From assembly GCA_013399305.1 (NCBI GenBank), contig VXAI01000028.1, forward strand, positions 2,767,818 to 2,831,817: a stretch of DNA of 64,000 nt, given 5' to 3'. A model generated the notes under the pieces. That model searched no databases, was not told the origin of the DNA, and saw only the letters and a program-made list of their open reading frames with translations. The DNA comes from Rostratula benghalensis. Its lineage: Eukaryota; Chordata; Aves; Charadriiformes; Rostratulidae. Numbering within the stretch: position 1 is the stretch's first letter; every line of letters begins with the position of its first letter. The position numbers and the translations under genes are program-made. This document shows positions 1-12,800 of this stretch, in pieces.

Positions 1-1899
1 GTTTTAGACAGTGAGTGACAGAGTCACAACAACTCAGCTCTGAACTCTGCAGCTGAGGAAAGACTGGATTTCCTGAAGTGCTCTAGCATGACATTAATGG
101 CCAGGATTGCAAAGTCCACTGACACCCAACCATAATACTCTTTCTAATATCTCTCCCACTTCTTTCCATTAAGTTAGGTAAACAGATGGAAATTAATTAA
201 ATCTACAAATTAATGGTTATTGTATTGTGGTCCACAATGAGGATTTATCATATAATAGCATTTAGTACACGTTGTCAGCAAAGGAGGTTAAAGACATTCC
301 CTGTGACAAAACATGTCTAATCCCAGTGACCACTTCCATCTTAATCAAATCACCTAAATACATGTCTGACATGTACATTCTTGAAGTCCTCTGTTCCACA
401 GAAAGAGCCTGGGTGTATTTCATCCAGAGATTCCAGCTCCCTGAGAAGATAAGGCTGACTCTACACATCATATGAGTTTACAGTAATCATGCCATACAAC
501 AAACATATATGAGAAGTGGCCTAGATAACACACAACCCTTTTGGGCTAGTTAGTATGCTTGTTTTTGAGAAAATGACTTTATTTTCAGTTTGCTTTCTTA
601 AAGTATTTATCACAGCAAATTCCTGATCCATGACTAGAGCTTGCAGGTGTCAACAAACCCCAAATTATGTAACATTTTCAAAATCTGGATTAATTCATAG
701 ATTTACCAGAGGCTCCCTTGCGATGATTTTCCCTCAAAGGTTGTCTGAGATGACAGAACTTTTGGAGGTGATAATTCCTATCTTTCAATTACAGCCCTGA
801 TGGTCTGATAAAGACTATAAAACTGCAACCATTAAATCTCTGGTCCCTGAATTGCCCCTGAGCATTCTCCTTTGAGATCACCTAAAAGAGATAAACAGAT
901 ATGTAAAGAGCATGTGATGGAACTGTTCCAGCATTGATACTGATGATATTACTATATTACTTGGCTTTAAATTTATGCTAATATCAATTAAGCAGGTTTT
1001 ATTAATACTTGCTCTCATTTCTTGAAGTTGTCTTACAAAACAGTCTACTTCACACTTGTGAAGAAAAAAATTACTTTCCACATTCATATGCTCTGTACAA
1101 CATGGGAGAAAAGGCAGCCTTAAAGAGAGGTTTATTAGACAAATTAGAGAAGAGTAGCAGTGGAGGAAAAAGTGTGTTCACGTTCACAGGAAAGGCCATC
1201 TTCTGTAGATTCCTTAAGTTATCGTCATAAACACTGATCAGAAACTTCATGGAGTCGAGGTTGTTCATTTTTGACCTGTGAACAGCTCTCCTAAATCCAC
1301 ATGACGTAGCTATAGAAGTGCTTTTGCGGTTCTGGCAAAGCACTGGCACGCTGGCAAAGTTCAAGAGCTACTGCTAGCTTTCTCCTTTTGTTTGTCTGCA
1401 AAACATGTGCCCAACAATCCCATTTTATCTTAGCCCATTCATGTATTCCCCTGCCTGAAACTGCACAACCAGCATCCTTATAATACTATGCTTGGAATAA
1501 AGTGTCTTCCTTTCTGCTGTTGTAATCAAACAAGGCCAACAAATAGTTTCTGCTTCTCCTCCCGCCGCGCGCACACTTTTTACTTTTCTTCAGACATCCT
1601 AATTAATCTTCCCCTAAGTTTACCAAAGAACTGCTTTAATCCAGTAGGGTCCATGACCCATGATATAGTATCAGAATAGAGCAGTAGAGATAACTGAGAG
1701 CCTATCACAAGATGGGATATTTTCTGGGAGTTTTCTTTTGAAGAGTGGTTACCATTTTTTACTATATATTGGGTACTGGTATGATTTATGTTTACACTCG
1801 GATTAGCAACAGAAAAATAATAGAACCCAAAGTATTTAACAATTCTGTAGCTCCAGTAACCTTATTGTGAGCATCTCAGAATTTTTGGCCCACTTGGTG
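1..1899. other. Unique A+T-rich non-coding DNA
   Basis: I see no gene, repeat family or RNA gene here. The longest open frame, a minus-strand frame of 97 codons at 1071-1364, has no recognisable domain. It lies opposite an overlapping plus-strand frame and has no splice or promoter context, so I treat it as chance. The stretch may be intron or intergenic. Confidence 0.6.
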
Positions 1900-2015
1900 C
1901 TGACATTCTTATCTAATATGAAACACTGAGACATGGAGATGAATTACTTTCCCAGGAGATGCCATAAATTTTGGAACAGAGTAGGGATTTCAAAATGCGT
2001 ATTACATCCTAACCA
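1900..2015 (-). repeat. MIR-like (CORE-SINE) fragment, ancient
   Basis: Read on the plus strand, positions 1920 to about 1997 align without gaps to the reverse complement of the MIR SINE as I remember it. The matching blocks come in the expected order and spacing: GAAAC near 1920, GAG plus a GAG-containing block at 1928-1938, TTACTT with CCCA at 1944-1954, the GG..AGA block at 1973-1980, and GGGATTT at 1984-1990. The flanking bases upstream (CTTATCTAATATG) also resemble the adjoining part of MIR. Divergence is high, as expected for a SINE family active before the bird-mammal split or in early amniotes. The identification rests on recalled consensus, not an alignment score. The alternative is a chance match to a low-complexity pattern. 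Confidence 0.5.
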
Positions 2016-4765
2016 GCTGAACATGAAGAAATGAAAATGATAAAAGATTTTAGATTTCAGCTTTGCTCGATATTCACACCCCTTTGTGTACCCCCAAAGC
2101 ATAACAAGCACACATTAGCCTGGTACAGTTCAGGCTCTGCTCCTCAAAAGCACTTGCTAACAGAAATTGAATCCCAAATAAAATATTTTCAGATACTAAT
2201 TTTCAGGCATAGCTATAATTTATCATGTGTTTTTTGTCTTTTATGCAGCAAACACTGAGGCCAGTTATCCCAAATGTTCTAGGTTCACCTGAAATCAGCC
2301 TTTCTGAGCTCTTCTTAATCATGTCCTCATGACTCCATGTTAACTTTACGTTAACTTCAAAGAGTACTTCGAAGACCACACAGCTCTTACAAGCAAACAA
2401 GGCAGCAGGACAAGTATAACCCCTACTGACAACGTCACAGAGGCTAGACCACACAGAAGATTCCTGCAGTGCCCTTTGGGCTTAAAGATGTAGGGGGTCT
2501 GAACTGCCTGCCACTTAGACCCATTCACAGCAGCTCCAAGAATCCCCCATGTAAGGCATGCGGTGAGTTCCATGCCCATACGGATGGGTGTAGAGCTGTA
2601 GATCTCTGTTGATCAGATAGACACATCAGTTTTGCCCCAGCTTGCAGCATGCCTTCCTGAAAGCTAAACATAGCAGAGAGAAAGTTCACACCCGAGTACC
2701 TGACAGGTTGCCAGTTAAGGCTGTCTCTTAGTCACTGTGAAAGTCATGGGTAACGGGTGCTGCTGCACAACAAGCTGTTAGGAGTTCAACCCTGGTCATT
2801 CTCCATGGGAAGAAATAGTATCACTCCTCGGGTGGCTGAATGTAACAGGACACACAAACCATTATCTCGTGACACCCATCTTTAGAAGACTCAGAAGATG
2901 CTCACAAGTGAGGGAGGAAGGGAAAACATCTGATTTAAAAGTCCTAGTGTTGTCAGATTACCAAGCACTGCAGTGGAGTCAAGATCTAGGGAGTTGTGAA
3001 CAGTTGAACTATGGAGCTACACTAGCAAAAACTTCCGGACTTGTGTTAAAAACTGATGGAAATGAAGAGCATCAAAACAGTGACTTTGTAACAATGGTAA
3101 TTATGTGACAAATTTTTGCACATCATCCTTCGTAGGTCCTGCTGCTGAAGGTTCAGGTCAACAAAGACAACTTGCTGCTGTAGCAGTGGCCCCCAGTTTG
3201 GTGCTTGAAGGCAGCAGACCACGACATGCTACAGAGATTGGGCCAAGTAAATGAATAGGGCAATTCATTATTCTCTTTACAAATTGTCAAAAGGTGACTT
3301 GCAATTGTCTTAAAATGACCAGTCACTAATTGAATTTTTGCAATTGGTAATACCTAAAAGTAGCTATTGTCTGAAGGTTCACCACAGACAGTATGTCTGG
3401 ACTGTGGTTGCTGAAATTCAGCCGTAGAGCTGGGATGGTTAGTTTTGGACAGATACACAAGTTATAGGTATAGGTTTTTTCAGTATGTTCTGAATTTTTG
3501 GCACAGAAGCTTATGGTTTGAGCTAATCTTCATTTCCTCATTGCCCTGGTTTCAAACAAAACTTGTCCTTGTTTGGAACTGGAATTTTATCCAGGGTGAA
3601 AGGAGGCAGTTGAGAGGGGAAAGACAGAGGGTTAACATTTTTTGAAGAAAGATTGGAAGTGGTGGGCCAGCTCTCCTGGGGAGATCAGGAAGAAGTGCAG
3701 CTTGCTTCAGCTCAGCATTCAGAGATGCATCCTCAGACAAAAGAATGCTTCATAGAAAATGCAGTTCTGGATCAGTTGTATCCTTTGTTCCCCTGTACCT
3801 CCTGTGACATGACAAAATCTTTTCTTGCCACATACTTATTTCCCCTTCATTTTTTCTCGGGAACACAGAAGATATCAGTACTTTCACTCTTTGACCTAAT
3901 TTGGTACATACTTGTTAAATATAACATTGTGTTTTTGTGATGTTAGAATTACGTTTTTTTCCAATCATTTCCAAGACTCTCTAGGACCTTGCATATTCCT
4001 TGAATGAGATACAAATGTTACTTCACCTACTCAAATACTTACTGGTAAGGAACCCAAAATAAATCACAACTGTTGCTAAAGCAAATTTCACTGAAAACAT
4101 TTTTTTTTTTCTTTCAGTTCCAGTATTTATGGAAAATACCAACATACACATTCATCTCTATCATCTCTAGATTGGAGCTAGTTATCCTCAGAAGGACAAG
4201 GAGTCACACTCATTTATTCCTGCTATAAGGAACAAGCCTTCTGCTTTCTAAGGTGGTAGTGCATGGAAAAGAAAATAGAAAAAACACTGAATTTTCCTGT
4301 GGTGCACAAGCATAAGTTGCAGTTTGCATTTAGGTCCTTTGGCACTGAATTTCCTCCTTTGCGCAGAAGCCAAACAGGGCAGACCCTGAACGAGATCCCT
4401 GCCAAAGACTCTGATCAAAGACTCACTCTCTGCACCTGCCTATTATTTTTCCAGTACACACCTGCAGACTGGTTTCAAGACCCTCATTATTGCTCACTTG
4501 TCTCCGGCCTCATTCTGACAAACTTCACAGACAAAATGCCACATTTCCTTTCTAATGACCGTCACAACAGTTCCAACTCTAAACAGCCTCTAATAATTTC
4601 TCAAATATTTTTTCCTGCTCACTGCTCACCAAATATGTAATAATTAATAGTGATTTAGCAGGCTGAAAGTAGAGTTAGTGCAATTCCTAGAAAGGGAAAT
4701 CTGATTTTAAAAAAATTAAATCAAATTGGAAATCTCCAGGACTCCATGTGAAAGATATAAAAGAA
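2016..4765. other. Unique non-coding DNA
   Basis: Nothing recognisable is seen. Open frames of 60-95 codons occur on both strands (for example 3653-3940 plus) without homology that I recognise, conserved motif or splice context. There is a small GTTAAC pair around 2339-2356 and no longer repeats. Confidence 0.55.
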
Positions 4766-4791
4766 GGGGGGATAGAGGGTGGGGGGGAGGG
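4766..4791 (+). repeat. G-rich purine tract with G-quadruplex motif
   Basis: Four runs of three or more guanines lie within 26 bases: six G at 4766-4771, three at 4777-4779, seven at 4781-4787 and three at 4789-4791, separated by loops of 5, 1 and 1 bases. This fits the standard intramolecular G-quadruplex pattern. The tract continues as a polypurine stretch to about 4814. No gene or promoter is recognised next to it, so a role is unproven. Confidence 0.75.
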
Positions 4792-7700
4792 AGGAGGAGA
4801 AATAAAAAAAGGAAAACAACCCAAACAAGGGTGCAACTGAACACAGTGACCTTTTAACTTGCCCAGAGCTTCTATCTAGAATTTTATTAATGTTTCTGCA
4901 CCTGGAGAGGCCTCCTCTGCAGTGTTCATCTTTGCACAACCCTTATACTGTGTCTCAGTCCCTAATTTCTGCTCTGTGTGAAATATAACAGGGACCCAGC
5001 ACTGCTGCTGGTGCTGCTGCTGGCCAAGCTGGAGGCCTTGCTCGAGCCAGTCGGTGGACAAACTGCTGAAACTCCAGGCTTTCTTTGAGCTCTAGTCCAA
5101 CTGGAAGTCTCTCCCTGGCTGTCTCCTCTATTTTCCCAAGATGTACTTGGAGCTAAATGTCTTTTTGCTAAGGAAAAAACCAAACCCTTTTCTACTTGGA
5201 CTCACAGTGTCCAGAGAGAGGACAGCACATGTGTGCGCATACAAGTGGCCACTGCTCTCTTGAGTGGCTTTGATTCACCTTTCAGGTGTTTTTTCTCTCA
5301 AGGCAGTATATATGAAAAGCTCTTGAAGAAGGTGACATGAATCTGCTTAATGGTACAACTGTAGGGCAGCCAGTGTCTGCAGCAAAAAAACCCCCGCCTA
5401 CATATAGTGTGCCTGAAGAAGTACTTCTTCACCCAGAAATTCTATATTTTGTTTCTTAGAGTACCAGTTACACTTGCAAGATATATTTCTTACAACATTA
5501 CCTATATCTATACCTATGTATGTGTTAGGAAGCCAAGTTACAACCCTCTCTTTAAGATACCATCCTGTTGCTTCCCAAGGGTCCTTTTCACAATGTTACT
5601 GAAGCATGGGTGAGCAGGGATGACGAGCAAACAGGTGTTTTAAAGAGATATCAGTATGAAACTTTAATAAGAAAATCAAATATTTATGCTTTTGTTTCTT
5701 CCTGTTTTGTTAGAGCAGGTTATTTTTTAATCCTCTGGCCAGACAGCACTCAAAGAGGGTATTGTAGCATGTGAACTTCCAAAGGCACTGCAAAGAGCAA
5801 ATATTACCAAATTCTCACTGGTTACCTAGCCTGAGGGTAGCAAATAATCTCCAGAAGAGAGCCTTGTGCACAGCTGTGCCATACAAAGAGAGGATTTATT
5901 TAGACATGTTGGTCCAGGCAGAAGTGGAGGGTTCTGATCCAGCTAGCAAAAGCTCTTGTCTCATTAGCACAAGCTTCTGTGCTATAAACCAGGACCACAA
6001 TGGGAGAGGAGAAACACAGATCCTGGATACATAGCATCAAAGAAAGAATGAAGTTTACCCCGTGAGTCACAAGTCACAAACCAAAGCGTATATTAATCTT
6101 CGTCCTGACACATTTCTTCCATCTATCAGATCTAGCATTGTGCTGGTCTAACAGTGAGGATACATCATGTCATTCATGACACATGATGATTCCCAGATGT
6201 TGGGAGCTGTGTTACCCAGTGGAACAAATGGGTGTTTACAGAAAAATAAGTACCAAATTTAGCAAAACTGAAGATGAAGTTAGAAGTTAATTAATGCAAG
6301 AGGGCCTAATAACCATGATATATGGGAGCTCATACTTCTTCAGTACATCCAGAAGTACAAAGCAAGAAAAGAGCCTAACAATCAAATGATAAAAAAAAAA
6401 AACCAAAAAAAACCCACCTCCACCAGAAAGTCACGCTGAGAAAAGCCAGAATAAATAACACCACTGCCTAGCTCTGATATAGCTCTTCTGGTGGAGTTTC
6501 TGGTGATTAATAAAAGCAGCTCTGAGTCAGGTGCTTGTAAATACAGTCATCTGTAACACCTACCAAAATAGGGAGGAAGAAAGCTGAAAGAGGGAAAAGG
6601 ATCCAAATACATCTTAGAGAGACTGTAAACCTCTCAACTGACTGTAAGAGCTCCTGATTCAGGCAAGAACACCACAAGTCTTTTGCTCTCACATTTTTCA
6701 AGTGGCGTAGAGAGGAGCTCTATGAGCAGCTGGAGATGGTAGCCATCTACCTGAGGCTGTGGAAGAGGGGATGAACTGGGGTGTCTCTTACTTACACAAA
6801 CTGAAATAAAACAGTCTTCCACTGGGCTGCCTTGGTGATGATGTTTCAGAGATGTCTGAGCCAGCGCTGCAGCAGGCAAGGGAAACTAAGGGCTATTCCT
6901 ATCAGAAAGACACAGCCCATGATAACATAAAAAGTGGAGAAGGGTAAACTCTGCTAAACTCTCAGACACTGCTAAACCCCAGTGAGATTGAGAGTGAGTA
7001 AATCCCTATTAAAGGCTGCCCGACTAAGAAGTTTAGTGCTCCCAAAAGCCATTACAGCTCTCCAGATCTTCTGCTAAATCACCCTCACTCTCCCAGACAT
7101 TTAAGTCAGTACTGAATGGAGCCATGCAAACAGTAACACAGGCTTTCCCTCCCCCCCCCCCCATTCTCTTGCACTTCGTGTCAAAACCAGCAGGCAGGAG
7201 CAGCCCACAGAGCAGCCTATGGAGCAGATGGCGCTACCAGCAGTGGGGATCCCGATGCCTCAGAAGGGCTTGCTGGAGGCACGGTTCATGCAGCAACAGA
7301 GGGCTGGACGCCAGCACTGGCCCTGGATGCTTTCTTTATTCTGTGCTAGAGCAACAAATTCATTTTCCATAAAGCACCAACTAGGCCAATTTTTAATCTG
7401 GCATGCAGTGCTGAAAACAACCTGCAAAAAACAGGTGGCAGTCTCTCTTCATGCAAGCCAAAGGAGAGACAAAAATAGACTAGAACTGCCATTGAAAATA
7501 TGGTAAAATAATCCTTTGCCATCTGCTAAAGCAAACCTTGGGAGTAAGTGAATTAACAGGTCTCCACTATCAGACACTGAGCAAGGCATTGCTGCTCATC
7601 AATTAGTATTAACACGTCTGAAATCTATTGCCTGTATCTTTTGCACATATTAATCAAAGCCAAAAGCTGAGGGTGTACCTTGTATGTCACTCACAAATCC

Positions 7701-8625
7701 TGATGGCACACTGCACATTCCTTCCCAAATGTTTACAGCAGCCATTGCTTGCCAAAAATAATCTCTGTTGCAAGTGTACCATAGCAAAGTCCTTTCTGGC
7801 TATCTCAGTATTCCTCATCCAGCCCGTGACCTATGAATTGTATTATTAAAAGCACAATGCCATCTCCTCTGCTTTAAAGTCAGCTACAAATGATGAATTC
7901 AAGATGCAAACCCCACGAAGTGAAGGATATCCTTCCAGAAAGATTAGATCTGAAGGCCACAATTAACATGTCTTGGCTGCTGTTACAACAGTGTAGCGTT
8001 GATTTCCCATGCTGGCGTTCAGCTAGCCAGAGCGATCCCGAAGGAAGCATCCTCAGCACTGTCTAATTATCCCAGACTTCAGCCTGTTGCTCAAGAGGGT
8101 TGCTTCTGTGGGTAGACTGCTAAAAATACCCCAGATACCCAGTCATGGAAAAGTAGACTTCCCCTCAAACCAAACACAACCAGTTTAATCAAGTCAGAAT
8201 GTGACCTGTCCCTTCTGGAAGGGAGAGAGAACAGTTTCTGTTTAAACAAGGAAAAAGAGTATAGGCCAAATCCTTGTCTCATTTATGGTAATATAAATCT
8301 AGAATAACTGAATAAATATAACCAGAGTTAAAGCTTTTATAAACAGGTATAAATTAGATCAGAATCAGCGTAAACACACGCAAGTTTTTAAGACTCTCTG
8401 ACATCTTTTAAACTGCAGTCACTGGTGAGATGCTCAGTAAGCCTGGATCCAGCCTTTCAGCTGCATATTATTTATGTGACTATTCACAAAATTGAGCAGT
8501 CACCCGACAGGACATGTCTAACCTGCATTTGCACAACACTAAGCAGATCCATAAGCTGGAGGGCTGGCAGAAATTTGAGTGTGTACATCTGGGGGGCAGT
8601 ACTGCAAAAAAGCATGAAATAGAGC

Positions 8626-8631
<6 letters not shown>
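4792..8631. other. Unique non-coding DNA with short homopolymer runs
   Basis: No gene is recognised. A 125-codon plus-strand frame at 4263-4640, just upstream of this block, and overlapping frames near 4962-5183 and 7124-7506 carry no motif I can name. Small simple-sequence spots are an A-rich run at about 6389-6416 and a 12-C run at 7151-7162. An imperfect inverted repeat lies at 6163-6188, with ten-base arms, a two-base bulge and a four-base loop. Confidence 0.5.

Positions 8632-8656
<25 letters not shown>
8632..8656 (+). repeat. Poly(A) run, 25 A
   Basis: This is an uninterrupted run of 25 adenines. I looked for a retrocopy upstream that this could terminate, but found no AATAAA signal at the usual distance, no open frame with recognisable protein similarity and no target-site duplication that I could see. 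I therefore call it a simple homopolymer tract. Confidence 0.85.
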
Positions 8657-9842
8657 TTATCAAGATGTCCACCTAAAGAAATTACTATTTTCACTTCAAA
8701 TTGAGATCAAACGTCCAGAGCTTTTTCCCCACAGAATCAAAAGTTCAGAACATTTTTTTAGTTTGAAATGTTGAAACATTTTGACTGAAAATAAACATTG
8801 TGACTTTTCCAACTCAGAATGTATACATGTGGTTTGTCAATAAATTAAGTTAGAAATCGCAGAGGAAGAGGTTTTCATGTGAGGTTTATCTTGTACTTCC
8901 TGCTTTTTGAAGAAACAGCGCAATCGTGTCCAGGTCAAAAAGTTAAGAGGTGCTCAAAAACACTAACAATGAATTGCCCACTCTTCTTTAATCTCAGATC
9001 AGTTTTGATTTCAGTTTGGTCTATTCCTGATTTTATTTGAGCTAATTCATCTACTTTTCCAGCTGCACAGGCAGAGACAGATCTGTGCCACTGATGACTT
9101 TTATGCACAATAGAGGATTAGAAGTGTAGGAAAGCACATAATTACTCTAGTGACTTGTAAATGTTTTCTTGGACCAGAAGATTTATTTTGCACCTTTTAG
9201 GGATGAACACTGAGTCCCATTTCAGATTTCTCTTCTGTATTCAGCCCAGTTGGACAGAGCTAAGAGATTTCAACATCAAATACATTTAGAGCTGTGTGAA
9301 ATCCTTCCAGCTATTGCTTTTCTTGTATGTAAAGACTCAGCACTCATACAGCACCTGAATGACAATACTGCTACCAAACTGACTAGGATAGAAAATGATT
9401 TGAATGAGTAAACTACTGCTAGTTCAATTATTATTATTTTTTTTAAACTGCAATGCAGAGAACAGCTGCCAACCAGGGCATATGAGTACAGGCAACAGAA
9501 TATTTCAGATCCATACTTTCAACTTGGAACAGGAGAGCATGGTCAGAACAATTAAATTTGTCTTGCTTTTATTTCAAATTCCTATGTCTATTCACCTTCT
9601 TGATTCTGGCAAGAAGTTGAAATCCCAGAATAATTATCTTTTCCTGATATTTCTGGCTTGCCTTCAAGCAAGATAGCTGGAAAGATTGGAATCAGACAAA
9701 TAATTTCCAGCTACTCTTATATCTTACTAGCAAAAGCTTATTGGAATTACATAAATTGTCGATTTCGTGCAACAGGTGTTGATCTGAAAAATAGGGCATT
9801 TATTTTGTGACTTTGGAAAACTTTGGCCAGAGAATATTTTTT
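8657..9842. other. Unique non-coding DNA
   Basis: Nothing recognisable is seen beyond short chance open frames such as 9404-9676 on the plus strand, whose 90-residue translation is hydrophobic at its start but has no family I recognise and no supporting context. Confidence 0.5.
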
Positions 9843-9899
9843 ATACATATATGTGTTTGTATATATGTGTGTACGTGTGTGTGTGTGTGTGTATATATA
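9843..9899. repeat. TG/TA dinucleotide microsatellite
   Basis: Mixed TA and TG repeats surround an uninterrupted (GT)9 at 9875-9892. This is an alternating purine-pyrimidine tract of the kind that is commonly length-polymorphic in vertebrates. Confidence 0.9.
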
Positions 9900-12800
9900 A
9901 TCTCTGTATGTAACCAAGACTACTTTTTCTCTACCATACATCTACCACTACCTGCCCAGTGTTCTATGGTACTATATTAAGTGTGTGTAATTAACTGGTC
10001 CTTTGGAAATATCTTAACATGAAGATACTCAAGCACCTACAAGAAAGAAAGAAAAAAGTTGACACTGTGTCTACATTGTTACAGAAAAGACCCGAAAAAT
10101 ATAGCAAAAAACCCCAAAAATAGAATATCAGTGTATAAAGTTTAATAATCAATTGTTAATGTATTTCACTCTGATTTGATTTTAAAATTGTATCTACAGC
10201 TGAAAAAGTACATGTATGGGTTTTTTTTAAAACCTCAGAATTTCATTACTGGTGTTCAGCTACTAATATTTACAGTGTCTGAGAAGTAATGTCTAAAATT
10301 GTATTAAGAATGTAATCAAGCTTCCTGCAAGAGTTATCTTCTTGACATAATCTCCCACGAATTATAGTCTGCATCACACTATATTTGTCCATAGATGTTC
10401 CTGATTTCTTTCTCAAGGTGAATTGACATTCTTGATACAAAAATTGAGATATATAAAGCATGGTAAATTTAACATGCATAAGTAGGAACACTGCCACTGA
10501 AAAATAAATGGCTATCTCAATAAGTATTAAGATATAAGGATAATTAAAATTATTAAATGAAATCAGAAACATTATAATTGTATCAAGGGTTAACCTACAG
10601 ATAAAATTCAATGTGCTTCTGGATTTCTATCCATAACAAGAGACTATCCACTTGAGAGAGAAATATTTAAAGTAACATACGTGATGTTCTACTTTTTAAA
10701 AATACAGACAGCATTCCTAGTCATAACTGTTTTAGTGCTCTGTGTATCCAAATTCAAAGGTCCCCAGTCTGAAGGCCCAGGTACTACTGAGCATCACATG
10801 TTAACATCCATCAGAAAGGCCAAGCAACAATGAAGGCACGCAAAATTAGGATGCAACTTTGAAAATTTAAGCAGCTGTTTTTCTTTTTAAACATCAATTT
10901 CATGCCACTAGCTTCTCAATTCATTTTCTATCAAGAGAACACTTAAGATCCAAATATTTGACATAACATTCAAGTATTTTGCAATACAAGCAGTCCAAAC
11001 TTCTCTAATTTTTGCCTTTTGCAAAACTTTTGTAATATTTTGCTCCTTGATGGAAAGAGATGGAAAGAGTGGGATGATAAGTGGCTGAGATGTAGAATTT
11101 AATCCAGTTGATAAGCCATCGGTCTTACATCAATGATTCTTTGTGAAAGTAATAATGAATTGACTACTTCAATACAACAGTAAGCTTCACCTTGTGCTAG
11201 TATTACCACTTTCAGACAACGTTCAACTTAAACTGCCTTATAGCTAAGCACTATAGCAACTTCCAAGGGAATTCTAATTGTCTCATAAAACCAAACAGAA
11301 GGATAAATTATTTTAGGGGAGAGGATACTACATCTCATATCTTTGCAGCTTTTGGTACAGAGAAAGCTGCAGGATGTGGAAATGAATGCAACAGATATAT
11401 ATAATGTATACAACATCTTTTAATTTGGACCAGGGAATCCAAAAGAGTCTAACTCAAAAAGTTCAGGAGTTCAGGGAGTATCCATGCATCAAATATATAA
11501 CTGAGAGGTCTTCAAGTAATGCAGCAGATCGCACTAATCTAGACAGCCTCTGAATTTCAACTTGCTTAAACTCACTTATATTCACCTCAGCTTATATTCA
11601 TGGGAATACAAGATGCATGAGTCCTACTAGAATTGTCTGAGAGGCTTAGCTGCAGGTCACTAACTACATCTGGATGAGAGGAACAGCCTAATAGATTCCA
11701 AGAAAATGAGCAAGCTCTGCTATGGAAACATATGCATTGCCTTTAAATTGTCACAAGGAATACTAATCTAGACCATCCCAAAAAGCTGAAGTTCCATTAT
11801 CATGAGGGAATGTCAGAACATTGGTGTTATTTGCAAGGGAGCAGCAGTCACTGAGCAGCAGCCAACCTTGTCTTCAAGAGCTTAGGGTTTGTAGAGGAGT
11901 AGGGCTATTGATTTATCTCCTGCATCTTCACAGAATCCAGAGCCAGCAATACAACAAAGATCTGAACTGTGGGCTCAAATATAAGGTTCACATTATTCTA
12001 CCATATGAAACCTATGTGTCATCCCACTGTTTTCCCCATAGCTTTTCTCTGCCTCCTCACATTGTCCACATGTTGGTGAGAAAGGAAGGAGCCTGCCTGC
12101 AAGGGGAGAGGTGGTGTAAGCAAGAAGATCCAGGAGCTGAATCTTTTTGTTTCCATATGTTCAGTCTCCAGGAGAAGCTTGCAGTAGCAGCCAGGGCACT
12201 GAATCTAAAAGCTGTAACACTGTAATCTTTCTAAGATCAATCTACCATCCCATATCCTCATCCTAGTTGGAAGTGCCCTGACTTAATTTTCCCACAGATA
12301 GGAGAAATAAAGTTTTATGTCATGTGAAGCTAGGAGCCTTTCACCAAGTAGAGGGATAGCCAGCTTCCTGATCTATTAGGTAAGCTATATAGATATACTG
12401 TAATTCGGAGAGGTTTCAAATAAAATGTCTTTTGGCAGTGCTTAGACCTGACCTAATATCACAGCAGCTATTTCTGTCAACTTCAGAGTGTGATGCTGTG
12501 GCCAATTAATAGAAAAAGGATGAGAGTTAACCACTCTGGGATTTTCTCTTTGAGTGTTCAGGCTAGATTAAGGAAAAGACCTTGCCCCCGCCTATCGAGC
12601 CTCATAATTCTACTGCTTGCTATTTCCAATTGTTGTTACAGCAGAGCTGGCCTCACCGCTATTGTTAAAGGTCAGTCAATATTTCCACTATAAGCTTTCT
12701 TTATTACGGATTTCAGAGAAGTGTGTGATTTTAATTTACTCTGGACTGGAATATGTTTTTTCTTGACCTGGAAATGGATGTGTTTTGTTCTGTTCTTTAA

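Noticed and set aside
2749..2790. B-box-like AGTTCAACCC, considered as a SINE head
   Set aside because: Single short match with no A box at the right spacing and no tail.
8400..8656. Possible processed retrocopy ending in the 25-A run
   Set aside because: No polyadenylation signal, no protein similarity and no target duplication found.
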